A DNA stretch of 45,807 bases from positions 1 to 45,807 of the forward strand of contig JBFEUI010000006.1 in the NCBI GenBank assembly GCA_041547565.1, in the 5' to 3' direction. The translations under genes were made by a program, and so were the position numbers. The notes under the pieces are model-generated. The model was not told the DNA's origin and made no database searches. It saw only the letters and a list, made by a program, of their open reading frames with translations. This document shows positions 37,579-44,598 of this stretch, piece by piece. This stretch comes from JBFEUI01 sp041547565. Its GTDB lineage: Bacteria; Pseudomonadota; Gammaproteobacteria; Thiohalomonadales; Thiohalomonadaceae. The first letter of the stretch is position 1, and every line of letters begins with the position of its first letter.

Positions 37579-38046
37579 ATGGGACAGGAGATAGAAAGAA
37601 AATTTCTCGTTAGCGACGAGCGTTGGCGGACCGAGGCCGATGGCGGCACACGATTTCGTCAGGGTTACCTGGTCGGTGCCGAGAAGGCATCGGTTCGGGT
37701 GCGTATAGAGGGCGCGCAGGCCAACATCAACATCAAAAGCGCCACCCTGGGTATCGAGCGCCAGGAGTTTGAATACGCCATTCCGCTCAGCGATGCCGAG
37801 GAACTGCTCGATACGCTGTGTGAACAGCCTCAAATAGAGAAGACCCGCTATCATCTGGACCATGGCGACCATGTATGGGAGATTGATGTGTTCGACGGTG
37901 ATAACGCCGGTCTGGTTGTCGCCGAGATAGAGTTGTCACAGGCCGATGAACCGTTTCAGCGCCCCCCATGGCTGGGCGAGGAGGTGTCGGCCGATCCTCG
38001 TTACTACAACGTTTGTCTGGTGAAACACCCCTACAAGGCATGGTGA
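37579..38046 (+). CDS. CYTH-domain inorganic triphosphatase
   Basis: 155-residue triphosphate tunnel metalloenzyme of the CthTTM/NeuTTM type. The N-terminal EIERKFLV supplies the ExExK metal and phosphate-binding motif. Alternating basic and acidic strands follow (RFRQGYLV, ASVRVRIEG, NINIKSA, EIDVFDGDNAGLVVAEIEL). Members hydrolyse inorganic triphosphate; the true cellular substrate is uncertain. It has no CHAD domain. GGGAG precedes the ATG. It leads a four-gene run with the YkuD gene, a lipoprotein gene and nagZ. Confidence 0.92.
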   Translation: MGQEIERKFLVSDERWRTEADGGTRFRQGYLVGAEKASVRVRIEGAQANINIKSATLGIERQEFEYAIPLSDAEELLDTLCEQPQIEKTRYHLDHGDHVWEIDVFDGDNAGLVVAEIELSQADEPFQRPPWLGEEVSADPRYYNVCLVKHPYKAW

Positions 38047-38049
38047 GAC

Positions 38050-38547
38050 GTGGCTGACTGGTTGATTGTGATTTCAGTCAAGGCGCAGCGTCTGGTGCTC
38101 TACCGGGACAACGAGGCGCTGATGGATGTGGCGGTTTCCACGGCGCTAAACGGTGTCGGGGAACAAATCGGTAGCGGTTGTACCCCGCGTGGAAGGCATA
38201 CGATACGTGCCAAGATTGGCGCGGACTGCCCTGTGAACACGGTGTTTGTCGCACGTCGACCCACCGGTGAAATCTATGACAGGCGCCTTGCCGAACAATA
38301 CCCGGAACGCGACTGGATATTGAGCCGCATACTGTGGCTAAGTGGCCTCGAACAGGGAAAAAACCGGCTTGGCCGGTGCGATACCATGCGCCGTTATATC
38401 TATCTGCATGGCACACCGGATGAGGTTGAACTGGGCGTAGCCAATTCACACGGCTGTGTACGCATGCGCAACAGCGATATAATCAAATTATTCGACCTGG
38501 TGCCACACGGAACACAGGTGAACATTATAGAAGGGGACATTGAATGA
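38050..38547 (+). CDS. YkuD-domain protein without signal peptide, possibly a cytoplasmic L,D-carboxypeptidase
   Basis: 165 residues, entirely a YkuD domain. It begins WLIVISVKAQRLVLYRDNE, with no hydrophobic leader, and ends with IYLHGTPDEVELGVANSHGC, keeping catalytic His, Ser, His, Gly and Cys. GTG start, 3 bases after the CYTH stop. Most YkuD enzymes are exported; signal-less relatives such as Acinetobacter ElsL/LdtK trim tetrapeptides in the cytoplasm during murein recycling. The nearby nagZ, a cytoplasmic recycling enzyme, supports that reading. It overlaps the next gene by 4 bases. Confidence 0.85.
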   Translation: MADWLIVISVKAQRLVLYRDNEALMDVAVSTALNGVGEQIGSGCTPRGRHTIRAKIGADCPVNTVFVARRPTGEIYDRRLAEQYPERDWILSRILWLSGLEQGKNRLGRCDTMRRYIYLHGTPDEVELGVANSHGCVRMRNSDIIKLFDLVPHGTQVNIIEGDIE

Positions 38548-39017
38548 TTCGAAACACATTCACTCATAAAGGGTTGCTTGCAGTATCCGTGATCGGCCTG
38601 CTGCTAGCGCTGAGCGCCTGTCAAACACGGCCCGTGGTACGCTCGGGGCACGTGGTGATCGGTGACGAGAGAAGCCGGGTGGCGGTCGTGTTCAGTGACC
38701 ACGACCGCAAACTGATTGATGAGTTCTATCGCCAGCGTCATCAGCACAAGTACAAGAAGTCCAAGGGACGTGGCAAGGGCCTGCCGCCGGGGCTGGCCAA
38801 ACGCGAACAGTTGCCGCCAGGGCTGCAGAAGCAGATCGCAAGGCGCGGTACGCTGCCTCCGGGTCTGCAGGGTAAGGCCTTGCCCTATGAACTGGAGCAC
38901 CGTCTGTCTCCGCTGCCCGAAGGATATGCCCGCGTGCGTATCGGTGCCGACATTGTGTTGCTGGATCAAAATACGCGCATCATGGTCGATGTTATCAAGT
39001 CGATTGCCGATGACTGA
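38544..39017 (+). CDS. Lipoprotein with LPPGL repeats, CigR/RcnB-like C-terminus
   Basis: 157 residues. A lipoprotein signal ends in LALSAC, with lipidated Cys at 26. The basic middle region (HQHKYKKSKGRGKG) leads to three LPPGL repeats spaced 10-14 residues apart. The C-terminal 45 residues (LSPLPEGYARVRIGADIVLLD) resemble the RcnB/CigR domain of periplasmic proteins. The residue after the lipidation Cys is Gln, which favours transfer to the outer membrane. It starts inside the stop of the YkuD gene. The function is unknown; the coupling hints at an envelope role. Confidence 0.8.
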   Translation: MIRNTFTHKGLLAVSVIGLLLALSACQTRPVVRSGHVVIGDERSRVAVVFSDHDRKLIDEFYRQRHQHKYKKSKGRGKGLPPGLAKREQLPPGLQKQIARRGTLPPGLQGKALPYELEHRLSPLPEGYARVRIGADIVLLDQNTRIMVDVIKSIADD

Positions 39018-39056
39018 GTACGCTTCATAGGCTATTTGTTCAAGCAGGGAGTACTT

Positions 39057-40106
39057 ATGTCGCTCGGTCCGGTTATGCTCGATCTTGAGGGTACCTCGCT
39101 CACGGAGGAAGAGCGGGAGTTGCTTTGCCACCCTTTGGTCGGCGCGGTGATCCTGTTTAGCAGGAATTTTGAGAATATTGATCAGCTGACCGGCTTGATA
39201 GAGGCCATTCATGCCTTGCGTGATCCGCGTCTGTTGGTGGCCGTCGATCACGAAGGGGGCAGGGTACAGCGCTTTCGCAGGGGCTTTACCCGCCTTCCCG
39301 CGGTGGGGAACATCGGTGAGATCTATGCTCATGACCGGCGTCGCGCGCTGAACCTCGCGGAGCAGAGTGGCTGGGTGATGGCCAGTGAACTGCGCGCGGT
39401 CGGCATCGACTTCAGTTTTGCGCCGGTGCTCGATCTGGATTATGGCGTGAGTGAGGTGATTGGCGATCGGGCGTTCCACTCCGACCCTCAGATCGTCGCC
39501 AGCCTGGCCATCGCCTACATGGCTGGGATGCGGCGCGCGGGGATGGCTGCAACGGGCAAGCATTTTCCCGGTCACGGCGCAGTGGTTGCCGATTCGCATC
39601 ACGCCATCCCGGTTGATGAACGTCGTTACGAGGATATCTATGCTGACGATATACTCCCGTTTGAGCGCATGATACGCAACGGCATGGCGGCGGTGATGCC
39701 GGCCCATGTAATCTACCGTCAGGTGGATGAGGCACCTGCCGGCTTTTCTCGTTTCTGGTTGAAGGAGGTGCTACGCAGCCGCCTGAATTTCCAGGGCGTG
39801 ATCTTCAGTGACGATCTGAATATGGAGGGGGCCAGCGTCGCAGGGGATTACACCTCACGTGCCACACAGGCGCTTGATGCAGGTTGTGACATGGTGCTTA
39901 TCTGCAACAATAGGCCTGCCGCACGGGAGATACTGGACAATCTGGCCTATGAAGCAAACCCGGTGCTGCATGCACGACTGGCTCGCATGCACGGGCTGCA
40001 TCCTGTGAGTTGGGAGGTGCTGCACAATGATCCGGCATGGCGCCAGGCGATCAGGGCGATACAGGAACTGGAGCGTGATCCAAGCCTCGAACTTGAACTG
40101 CAATAA
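39057..40106 (+). CDS. nagZ: Beta-N-acetylhexosaminidase NagZ
   Basis: Cytoplasmic glycoside hydrolase family 3 enzyme that removes GlcNAc from anhydromuropeptides in cell-wall recycling, and so influences AmpC-type beta-lactamase induction where present. 349 residues from ATG 39057, which has GGGAG 6 bases upstream; an upstream start at 39036 is unlikely. Motifs are GPVMLDLEG, AVDHEGGRVQRFR, FPGHGAVVADSHH (catalytic His loop) and IFSDDLNMEGA (nucleophile Asp). MPAHVIY and CDMVLICNN are also typical. Confidence 0.97.
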   Translation: MSLGPVMLDLEGTSLTEEERELLCHPLVGAVILFSRNFENIDQLTGLIEAIHALRDPRLLVAVDHEGGRVQRFRRGFTRLPAVGNIGEIYAHDRRRALNLAEQSGWVMASELRAVGIDFSFAPVLDLDYGVSEVIGDRAFHSDPQIVASLAIAYMAGMRRAGMAATGKHFPGHGAVVADSHHAIPVDERRYEDIYADDILPFERMIRNGMAAVMPAHVIYRQVDEAPAGFSRFWLKEVLRSRLNFQGVIFSDDLNMEGASVAGDYTSRATQALDAGCDMVLICNNRPAAREILDNLAYEANPVLHARLARMHGLHPVSWEVLHNDPAWRQAIRAIQELERDPSLELELQ

Positions 40107-40114
40107 GTGACACT

Positions 40115-41245
40115 ATGGAAAAATCAATTCAGGCCTATTTGAGTGAACTTAATGTCGGAGACGGACTGACGGCGATCGCCGTGCAGGTGTTTCTCGTTGT
40201 CTTTGCTGCGCTGTTACTGGATTTTATCCAGAAACGGGTACTGCATCGTCTGCAACTCAGGGTTGAGAAAACCGAACAGTTGTGGGATGACGCCATGCTC
40301 TTTTCCGTACGCCGGCCCCTTACCGCGCTGATCTGGCTGCTGGGTATCACCTTTGCAGCGGATATCATCGGCGCCCATACGCAGGCGGCGATCTTTAGCA
40401 TGGTGGTTCCGATTCGTGAAGTTGGCATTATCGCCGTCATCGTCTGGTTCCTTATCCGTCTGATCACATCAATGGAAGAGAATATCATCAGGCGCGCGGA
40501 ACGACGCGGTAAATCCGTCGACAAGACCACTGTCGATGCGATCGGCAAGCTGCTGCGTATCTCGGTTATCATCACCGGTGCACTGGTGATCCTGCAGACC
40601 CTCGGATTCAGTATCTCCGGTATCCTGGCATTCGGTGGTGTGGGTGGTATCGCGGTTGGCTTTGCCGCCAAGGACCTGCTGGCCAACTTCTTTGGCGGTT
40701 TGATGATCTATCTCGACCGCCCCTTTGTCGAGGGTGACTGGGTGCGCTCACCGGATCGGGAGATTGAGGGCACGGTCGAGAAAATCGGTTGGCGTCTGAC
40801 CTGTATTCGCACCTTTGACAAGCGTCCGCTCTACGTCCCCAACTCGACATTTACCAGTATCGCGGTCGAGAACCCATCGCGCATGACCAACCGTCGCATC
40901 TATGAGACGATTGGCATTCGTTATGATGATGCCGGCAAGATGGCCGATATCGTCGAGGCTGTCAGAGGCATGTTGCAGTCTCATCCTGATATCGATCAGG
41001 ATAAGACGCTGATCGTGAACTTCAACAAGTTCGCACCGTCATCACTCGACTTTTTCATCTACACCTTCACCCGCACCACCAACTGGGTGGAATTCCATGA
41101 AATCAAGCAGGATGTGCTGTTGCGAATTATACAACTCATATCCCAACACGATGCCGAGGTGGCCTTCCCGACCTCAACGCTGCATATCCCGGAGGGTGTG
41201 GCACTGTTGAACGAGCAGGGAAGTGGAAAAGAGAGCGAACAATAG
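40115..41245 (+). CDS. MscS-family mechanosensitive channel
   Basis: 376 residues, inner membrane. About four hydrophobic segments precede the pore helix: about 18-38, 68-88, 98-115 and 145-165. The pore-lining TM3 region is seen as GILAFGGVGGIAVGFAAKDLLANFFGG. The cytoplasmic beta domain follows (YLDRPFVEGDWVRS, GTVEKIGWRLTCIRTFDKR), then YVPNSTF and the C-terminal vestibule. It is longer than MscS itself (286) and closer to the YnaI/MscM type. It starts 8 bases after nagZ. Its 3' end overlaps the DUF123 gene by 23 bases. Confidence 0.94.
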   Translation: MEKSIQAYLSELNVGDGLTAIAVQVFLVVFAALLLDFIQKRVLHRLQLRVEKTEQLWDDAMLFSVRRPLTALIWLLGITFAADIIGAHTQAAIFSMVVPIREVGIIAVIVWFLIRLITSMEENIIRRAERRGKSVDKTTVDAIGKLLRISVIITGALVILQTLGFSISGILAFGGVGGIAVGFAAKDLLANFFGGLMIYLDRPFVEGDWVRSPDREIEGTVEKIGWRLTCIRTFDKRPLYVPNSTFTSIAVENPSRMTNRRIYETIGIRYDDAGKMADIVEAVRGMLQSHPDIDQDKTLIVNFNKFAPSSLDFFIYTFTRTTNWVEFHEIKQDVLLRIIQLISQHDAEVAFPTSTLHIPEGVALLNEQGSGKESEQ

Positions 41246-41612
41246 CGGCGCCTACCAACTGGTTATCCGCCTGGCGCGCAGAGCCGAGATCGAGGCGGGC
41301 CGTCTTGGCTGTCACCTGTTAAAAGCCGGTACCTATGTTTATGTCGGCAGTGCACGGCGCGGTCTGAGGCAACGGGTGGCACGCCACCAAAGGTTGGCCG
41401 AGATGAAACAGGGACGTTGTCACTGGCATGTGGATCGGCTACTGTTGCACCCCGCAAGCAGGTTGCTGCGCACCGAGATTTTTGATGGGGCAGAGGAGTG
41501 CGTGCTGTCAAAGAAGCTGGGGCGGCGGCCGGGCGTGACCGTGCCTATTCCCGGCTTCGGAGCGACAGACTGTCGCCATGGATGCAAGGCACACCTTTAC
41601 CGTGTGAAGTGA
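41223..41612 (+). CDS. GIY-YIG-type protein of the DUF123 family
   Basis: 129 residues. GAYQLVIRL and TYVYVGSARRGLRQRVARH stand for the GIY and YIG halves. CHWHVDRLL, an internal Glu-Cys (AEECVLSKK) and the ending PGFGATDCRHGCKAHLY are the DUF123 hallmarks, including conserved Cys and His that may bind metal. Family members are small putative nucleases with unknown targets. It starts at GTG inside the mscS-type gene, with CAGGG close upstream, so it is translationally coupled to it. Confidence 0.85.
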   Translation: MEKRANNSGAYQLVIRLARRAEIEAGRLGCHLLKAGTYVYVGSARRGLRQRVARHQRLAEMKQGRCHWHVDRLLLHPASRLLRTEIFDGAEECVLSKKLGRRPGVTVPIPGFGATDCRHGCKAHLYRVK

Positions 41613-41644
41613 ACTGTCTGATGAACTGGAGGCGAACATAGCCG

Positions 41645-42193
41645 ATGAGCGTGACACCTGAACAGGCCAGCCTGGTCTACCAGCAAGCCGACTGCCTCTA
41701 TAACCAGGAACAGGTCGAGGCGGCAATCGATGCCATGGCGGTCTCCATCGCAAAACGGCTGATCGACAAGAATCCACTGGTGATCTGTGTGATGACCGGG
41801 GCTTTGATACCGATGGGCCATTTGCTGACGCGGCTCGATTTTCCCCTGCAAATCGATTACATCCACGCCACACGTTACGGTGCCAACACCTCGGGCAGTG
41901 AACTGGAGTGGATCACCAATCCACATAAAAGCCTTACCGGACGTGTGGTGCTGATCGTTGACGACATACTGGACGAGGGTGAGACACTTGCCGCAATTAT
42001 GGATTTTTGCCACAAGCAGGGTGCGGAGGCGGTCTACAGTGCCGTGCTGGTGGAAAAAATGCATGAACGCAAAAGTGGTATCAAGGCGGATTTTGTCGGT
42101 CTTCAGATTGAGGACCGTTACGTGTTCGGATACGGCATGGATTACAAGGGTTTTTTGCGTAATGTAGCCGGTATCTATGCGGTCAAGGAGTAA
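41645..42193 (+). CDS. hpt: Hypoxanthine(-guanine) phosphoribosyltransferase
   Basis: Salvages hypoxanthine (and guanine) with PRPP to IMP (GMP). 182 residues. The PRPP-binding loop is VVLIVDDILDEGETLAAI, a flexible-loop region has THATRY-like content (YIHATRYGANTSG), and FVGLQIEDRYVFGYGMDYKG is the purine-contacting C-terminal part. GGAGG lies 12 bases before the ATG. It is followed after 4 bases by a methylthioinosine phosphorylase gene with its own AAGGAG, and the two reactions are consecutive. Confidence 0.94.
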   Translation: MSVTPEQASLVYQQADCLYNQEQVEAAIDAMAVSIAKRLIDKNPLVICVMTGALIPMGHLLTRLDFPLQIDYIHATRYGANTSGSELEWITNPHKSLTGRVVLIVDDILDEGETLAAIMDFCHKQGAEAVYSAVLVEKMHERKSGIKADFVGLQIEDRYVFGYGMDYKGFLRNVAGIYAVKE

Positions 42194-42197
42194 ACGC

Positions 42198-42947
42198 ATG
42201 TCGCAAGTTGCAATCATTGGTGGGACCGGTTTGACCATGCTCAAGGGGCTGGAGATCATCAATCGTGAGGTTACACACACTCCGTTTGGTGAACCTTCCG
42301 GACCGCTCATCTTCGGCAAACTCGCCGGATGCCAGATACTGTTTCTACCCCGCCACGGCTCGGGCCACACCATCCCTCCACACAAAATCAACTATCGGGC
42401 GAACCTCTGGGCGTTGAAGGAGCATGGTGCCGACAGGATCATTGCGGTCAATGCCGTGGGTGGCATACGCGCGGACATGACCCCCGGCCGGCTGGTGATA
42501 CCCGATCAGATCATCGACTACACCTGGTCACGCATTAACACCTACTTCGAAGAAGGACTCAGTCATGTCACCCATATCGACTTTACCCGGCCCTACTGCG
42601 AGGAATTGCGCCAGTTTCTGATTAATGGCGCGAAAAGAGTGGGTCTGGACCTGATTGCGGGAGGCACCTATGCCGCCACCCAGGGACCGCGGCTGGAGAC
42701 GGCGGCCGAGATAGACCGGCTTGAGCGTGACGGTTGCGATCTGGTGGGGATGACCGGCATGCCGGAGGCCGCCCTGGCACGGGAACTGGGCATGTGTTAT
42801 GCCTCGGTGGCGGTAGTGGCCAACATGGGTGCGGGACGCGGTGAGGGTCTGATCACCATGGAAGATATCGAGCAGCAACTCAATCGTGGAATGGAGGGTG
42901 TCCGCCACCTGCTTGAGAATGCCCTGCCCAACTGCCCGGCAGCATAG
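42198..42947 (+). CDS. S-methyl-5'-thioinosine phosphorylase
   Basis: Phosphorolysis of methylthioinosine to hypoxanthine and methylthioribose-1-phosphate. 249 residues of the trimeric PNP/MTAP family. Motifs are IIGGTGLT (phosphate), FLPRHGSGHTIPPHKINYRANLW, VNAVGGI and GPRLETAAEI, then GMTGMPEAALARELG. Near residue 210 the purine-recognition loop reads VVANMGAG; an Asn here favours 6-oxopurines, whereas adenine-specific MTAP has Asp. The whole protein strongly resembles Pseudomonas MTIP. AAGGAG lies 7 bases before ATG 42198. Confidence 0.9.
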   Translation: MSQVAIIGGTGLTMLKGLEIINREVTHTPFGEPSGPLIFGKLAGCQILFLPRHGSGHTIPPHKINYRANLWALKEHGADRIIAVNAVGGIRADMTPGRLVIPDQIIDYTWSRINTYFEEGLSHVTHIDFTRPYCEELRQFLINGAKRVGLDLIAGGTYAATQGPRLETAAEIDRLERDGCDLVGMTGMPEAALARELGMCYASVAVVANMGAGRGEGLITMEDIEQQLNRGMEGVRHLLENALPNCPAA

Positions 42948-43008
42948 AGGCCAGGGGTAAAGCCCTCAAATTATCGTATCGGGCGCTGCCGGGAGGCGAC
43001 ACTGGCCT

Positions 43009-43920
43009 TTACTGTGCTGCACCCTCCGCCGAATCCTCTTCCCCGAATTCGGCCAACTCGTAGGGTCGGACCTGAATAATGACGCCAAACATGGGGTGAT
43101 CCAGGTAGTGGATCTCGTTGCTGCGCATGCGCCGTGATTCCTGCAGGTGGAAGTTCAGGTAGGGCGAGGGTGGTACGAGCTGCTCTGCGTTTGCGCGGTC
43201 TGCCGGATAAGCCGTGCCGGATTGCGTGCCTTCTGTAGCGGCAGGGGGCCACGGCGGCATGGTGCTGGCTGTATCGACGGTGGTACCCATGCCTGAATCA
43301 GTCTCAGCCGTTACACCCTGTTCACGCGGTACGCGATAGACCAGATCGGTCTCGATATGCAGATAGCGTGCAAGTATCAGTGCTACGTATCCATCCAGAC
43401 CGGGCTGTACCGTCTCTGCCTGTGCAAACAGATCATGCTCTGTCGCGGCGGCTGTACCATCACCATAAGAAGGGGAGAGCGGTGCGGCCGCTGCAGCTTC
43501 AGTATTTCCAGCGCGTGTATAATCACTGATACGTATCGCTTTTGCCTCAGCCTCGCTCAGGCCCGGCTGGCGCCATCCCAGGTGCAACAGCAGTTCATAG
43601 CGTCTGGCGCGCTCGATACGGGCCGCCTGTTCGGTAAGTGTCAGATCCTCCACTCGCAACCGCTGGAAGGCAGTGGGTTGGGAGCCTGCAACCGGTGTCG
43701 TTGTCCCGGCCGCCGTTTCGACCAGTTTCACCGCATTCTGTCGCGGCTCGATGACCAGCTGTTCTGGCCACATCTCCGCATCGATATTCACCCCTTCCTT
43801 GTCACTGAAGATGATGATCTCGATGTCGTACCACTTCGTTTCCTCTTCCGCCTGCAGGGTGGCTGTTGCCAGCAGGGCGGGGATAAGTAGCATCCATTTT
43901 AACGGGCAGTGCAATGACAT
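43009..43920 (-). CDS. csiV: CsiV-family periplasmic protein
   Basis: 303 residues. A signal peptide of about 24 residues (LLIPALLATATLQA) is followed by the CsiV signature KWYDIEIIIFSDKEG. The central region (about 65-245) is low-complexity and rich in Ala, Thr and Glu. The C-terminus carries LNFHLQESRRMRSNEIHYLDHPMFGVIIQVRPYE, conserved in the family. In Vibrio cholerae CsiV activates the LpoA-PBP1A peptidoglycan synthase. In many relatives it follows mfd; here it lies 9 bases downstream of narL, on the same strand, so it may be co-transcribed with narXL. Confidence 0.88.
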   Translation of the reverse strand: MSLHCPLKWMLLIPALLATATLQAEEETKWYDIEIIIFSDKEGVNIDAEMWPEQLVIEPRQNAVKLVETAAGTTTPVAGSQPTAFQRLRVEDLTLTEQAARIERARRYELLLHLGWRQPGLSEAEAKAIRISDYTRAGNTEAAAAAPLSPSYGDGTAAATEHDLFAQAETVQPGLDGYVALILARYLHIETDLVYRVPREQGVTAETDSGMGTTVDTASTMPPWPPAATEGTQSGTAYPADRANAEQLVPPSPYLNFHLQESRRMRSNEIHYLDHPMFGVIIQVRPYELAEFGEEDSAEGAAQ

Positions 43921-43929
43921 AAGCGGACC

Positions 43930-44577
43930 TTACTTCTGGCAGAAGTTCTGTTCAACGGCCATCACCGCCGCCTCGACACGGGAATGGACGTTGAGTTTGC
44001 GCAATATTGCCTTAACGTGAAGTTTAACCGTACCATCGGAAATGCCAAGGTTGCGGGCGATAACCTTATTGCTCTGACCCTCGGCAAGCAGACAGAGGAT
44101 TTCGAGTTCACGCGGTGTCAGTTCGGCGAACGGCGAGTCGTTTTTCTCTTCGCTAACCACGCTTTCACCCTGTACGACCCGGGCCAGCACACCGGCAAGC
44201 TCGGGGGCAACCATGGTCTTGCCGCCCACAATGTCACGCAGGGCGCTGACCAGCTCCGACGGCTCCATGTCCTTGAGCAGATAACCCTGTGCACCGTTAC
44301 GCAGGCACTCGACCAGGTCGGACTCCTCATTGCTGGTGGTGAGCATGACAATGGGGTTTTCATAGCCGTCCTGCCTGAGTCGGTTGAGCACTTCAAGGCC
44401 ACTCAGATCAGGCATACGCATGTCTAGCAGGACAATCTCAGGTTTGAGCTCCATGGCAAGACGTTGCCCCTCGGTGCCGTCGCCTGCCGCGGCGATGACA
44501 TCGATACCGTGTCTTTCCAGCAGTGTCTCCAGGCCACTTCGGAACAGAGTGTGATCGTCAATCAGTAATACGCGCAT
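43930..44577 (-). CDS. narL: NarL-family response regulator
   Basis: 215 residues. The receiver domain (1-120) has D7/D8, phosphoacceptor D52 (LLDMRMPDLSG), the switch region MLTTSN and a lysine in YLLKDM. The LuxR-type HTH (about 150-210) reads LTPRELEILCLLAEGQSNKVIARNLGISDGTVKLHVKAILRKL, close to NarL/NarP, including the KLHVK recognition helix. It is encoded 21 bases downstream of the sensor kinase. A nitrate/nitrite response is likely from this pairing. Confidence 0.93.
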   Translation of the reverse strand: MRVLLIDDHTLFRSGLETLLERHGIDVIAAAGDGTEGQRLAMELKPEIVLLDMRMPDLSGLEVLNRLRQDGYENPIVMLTTSNEESDLVECLRNGAQGYLLKDMEPSELVSALRDIVGGKTMVAPELAGVLARVVQGESVVSEEKNDSPFAELTPRELEILCLLAEGQSNKVIARNLGISDGTVKLHVKAILRKLNVHSRVEAAVMAVEQNFCQK

Positions 44578-44598
44578 GTCTTGTTATTGTCCGGGCTA

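Noticed and set aside
37441..37872. Upstream extension of the cupin frame
   Set aside because: The extension runs antisense through the CYTH gene and adds no domain; the cupin is complete from 37440.
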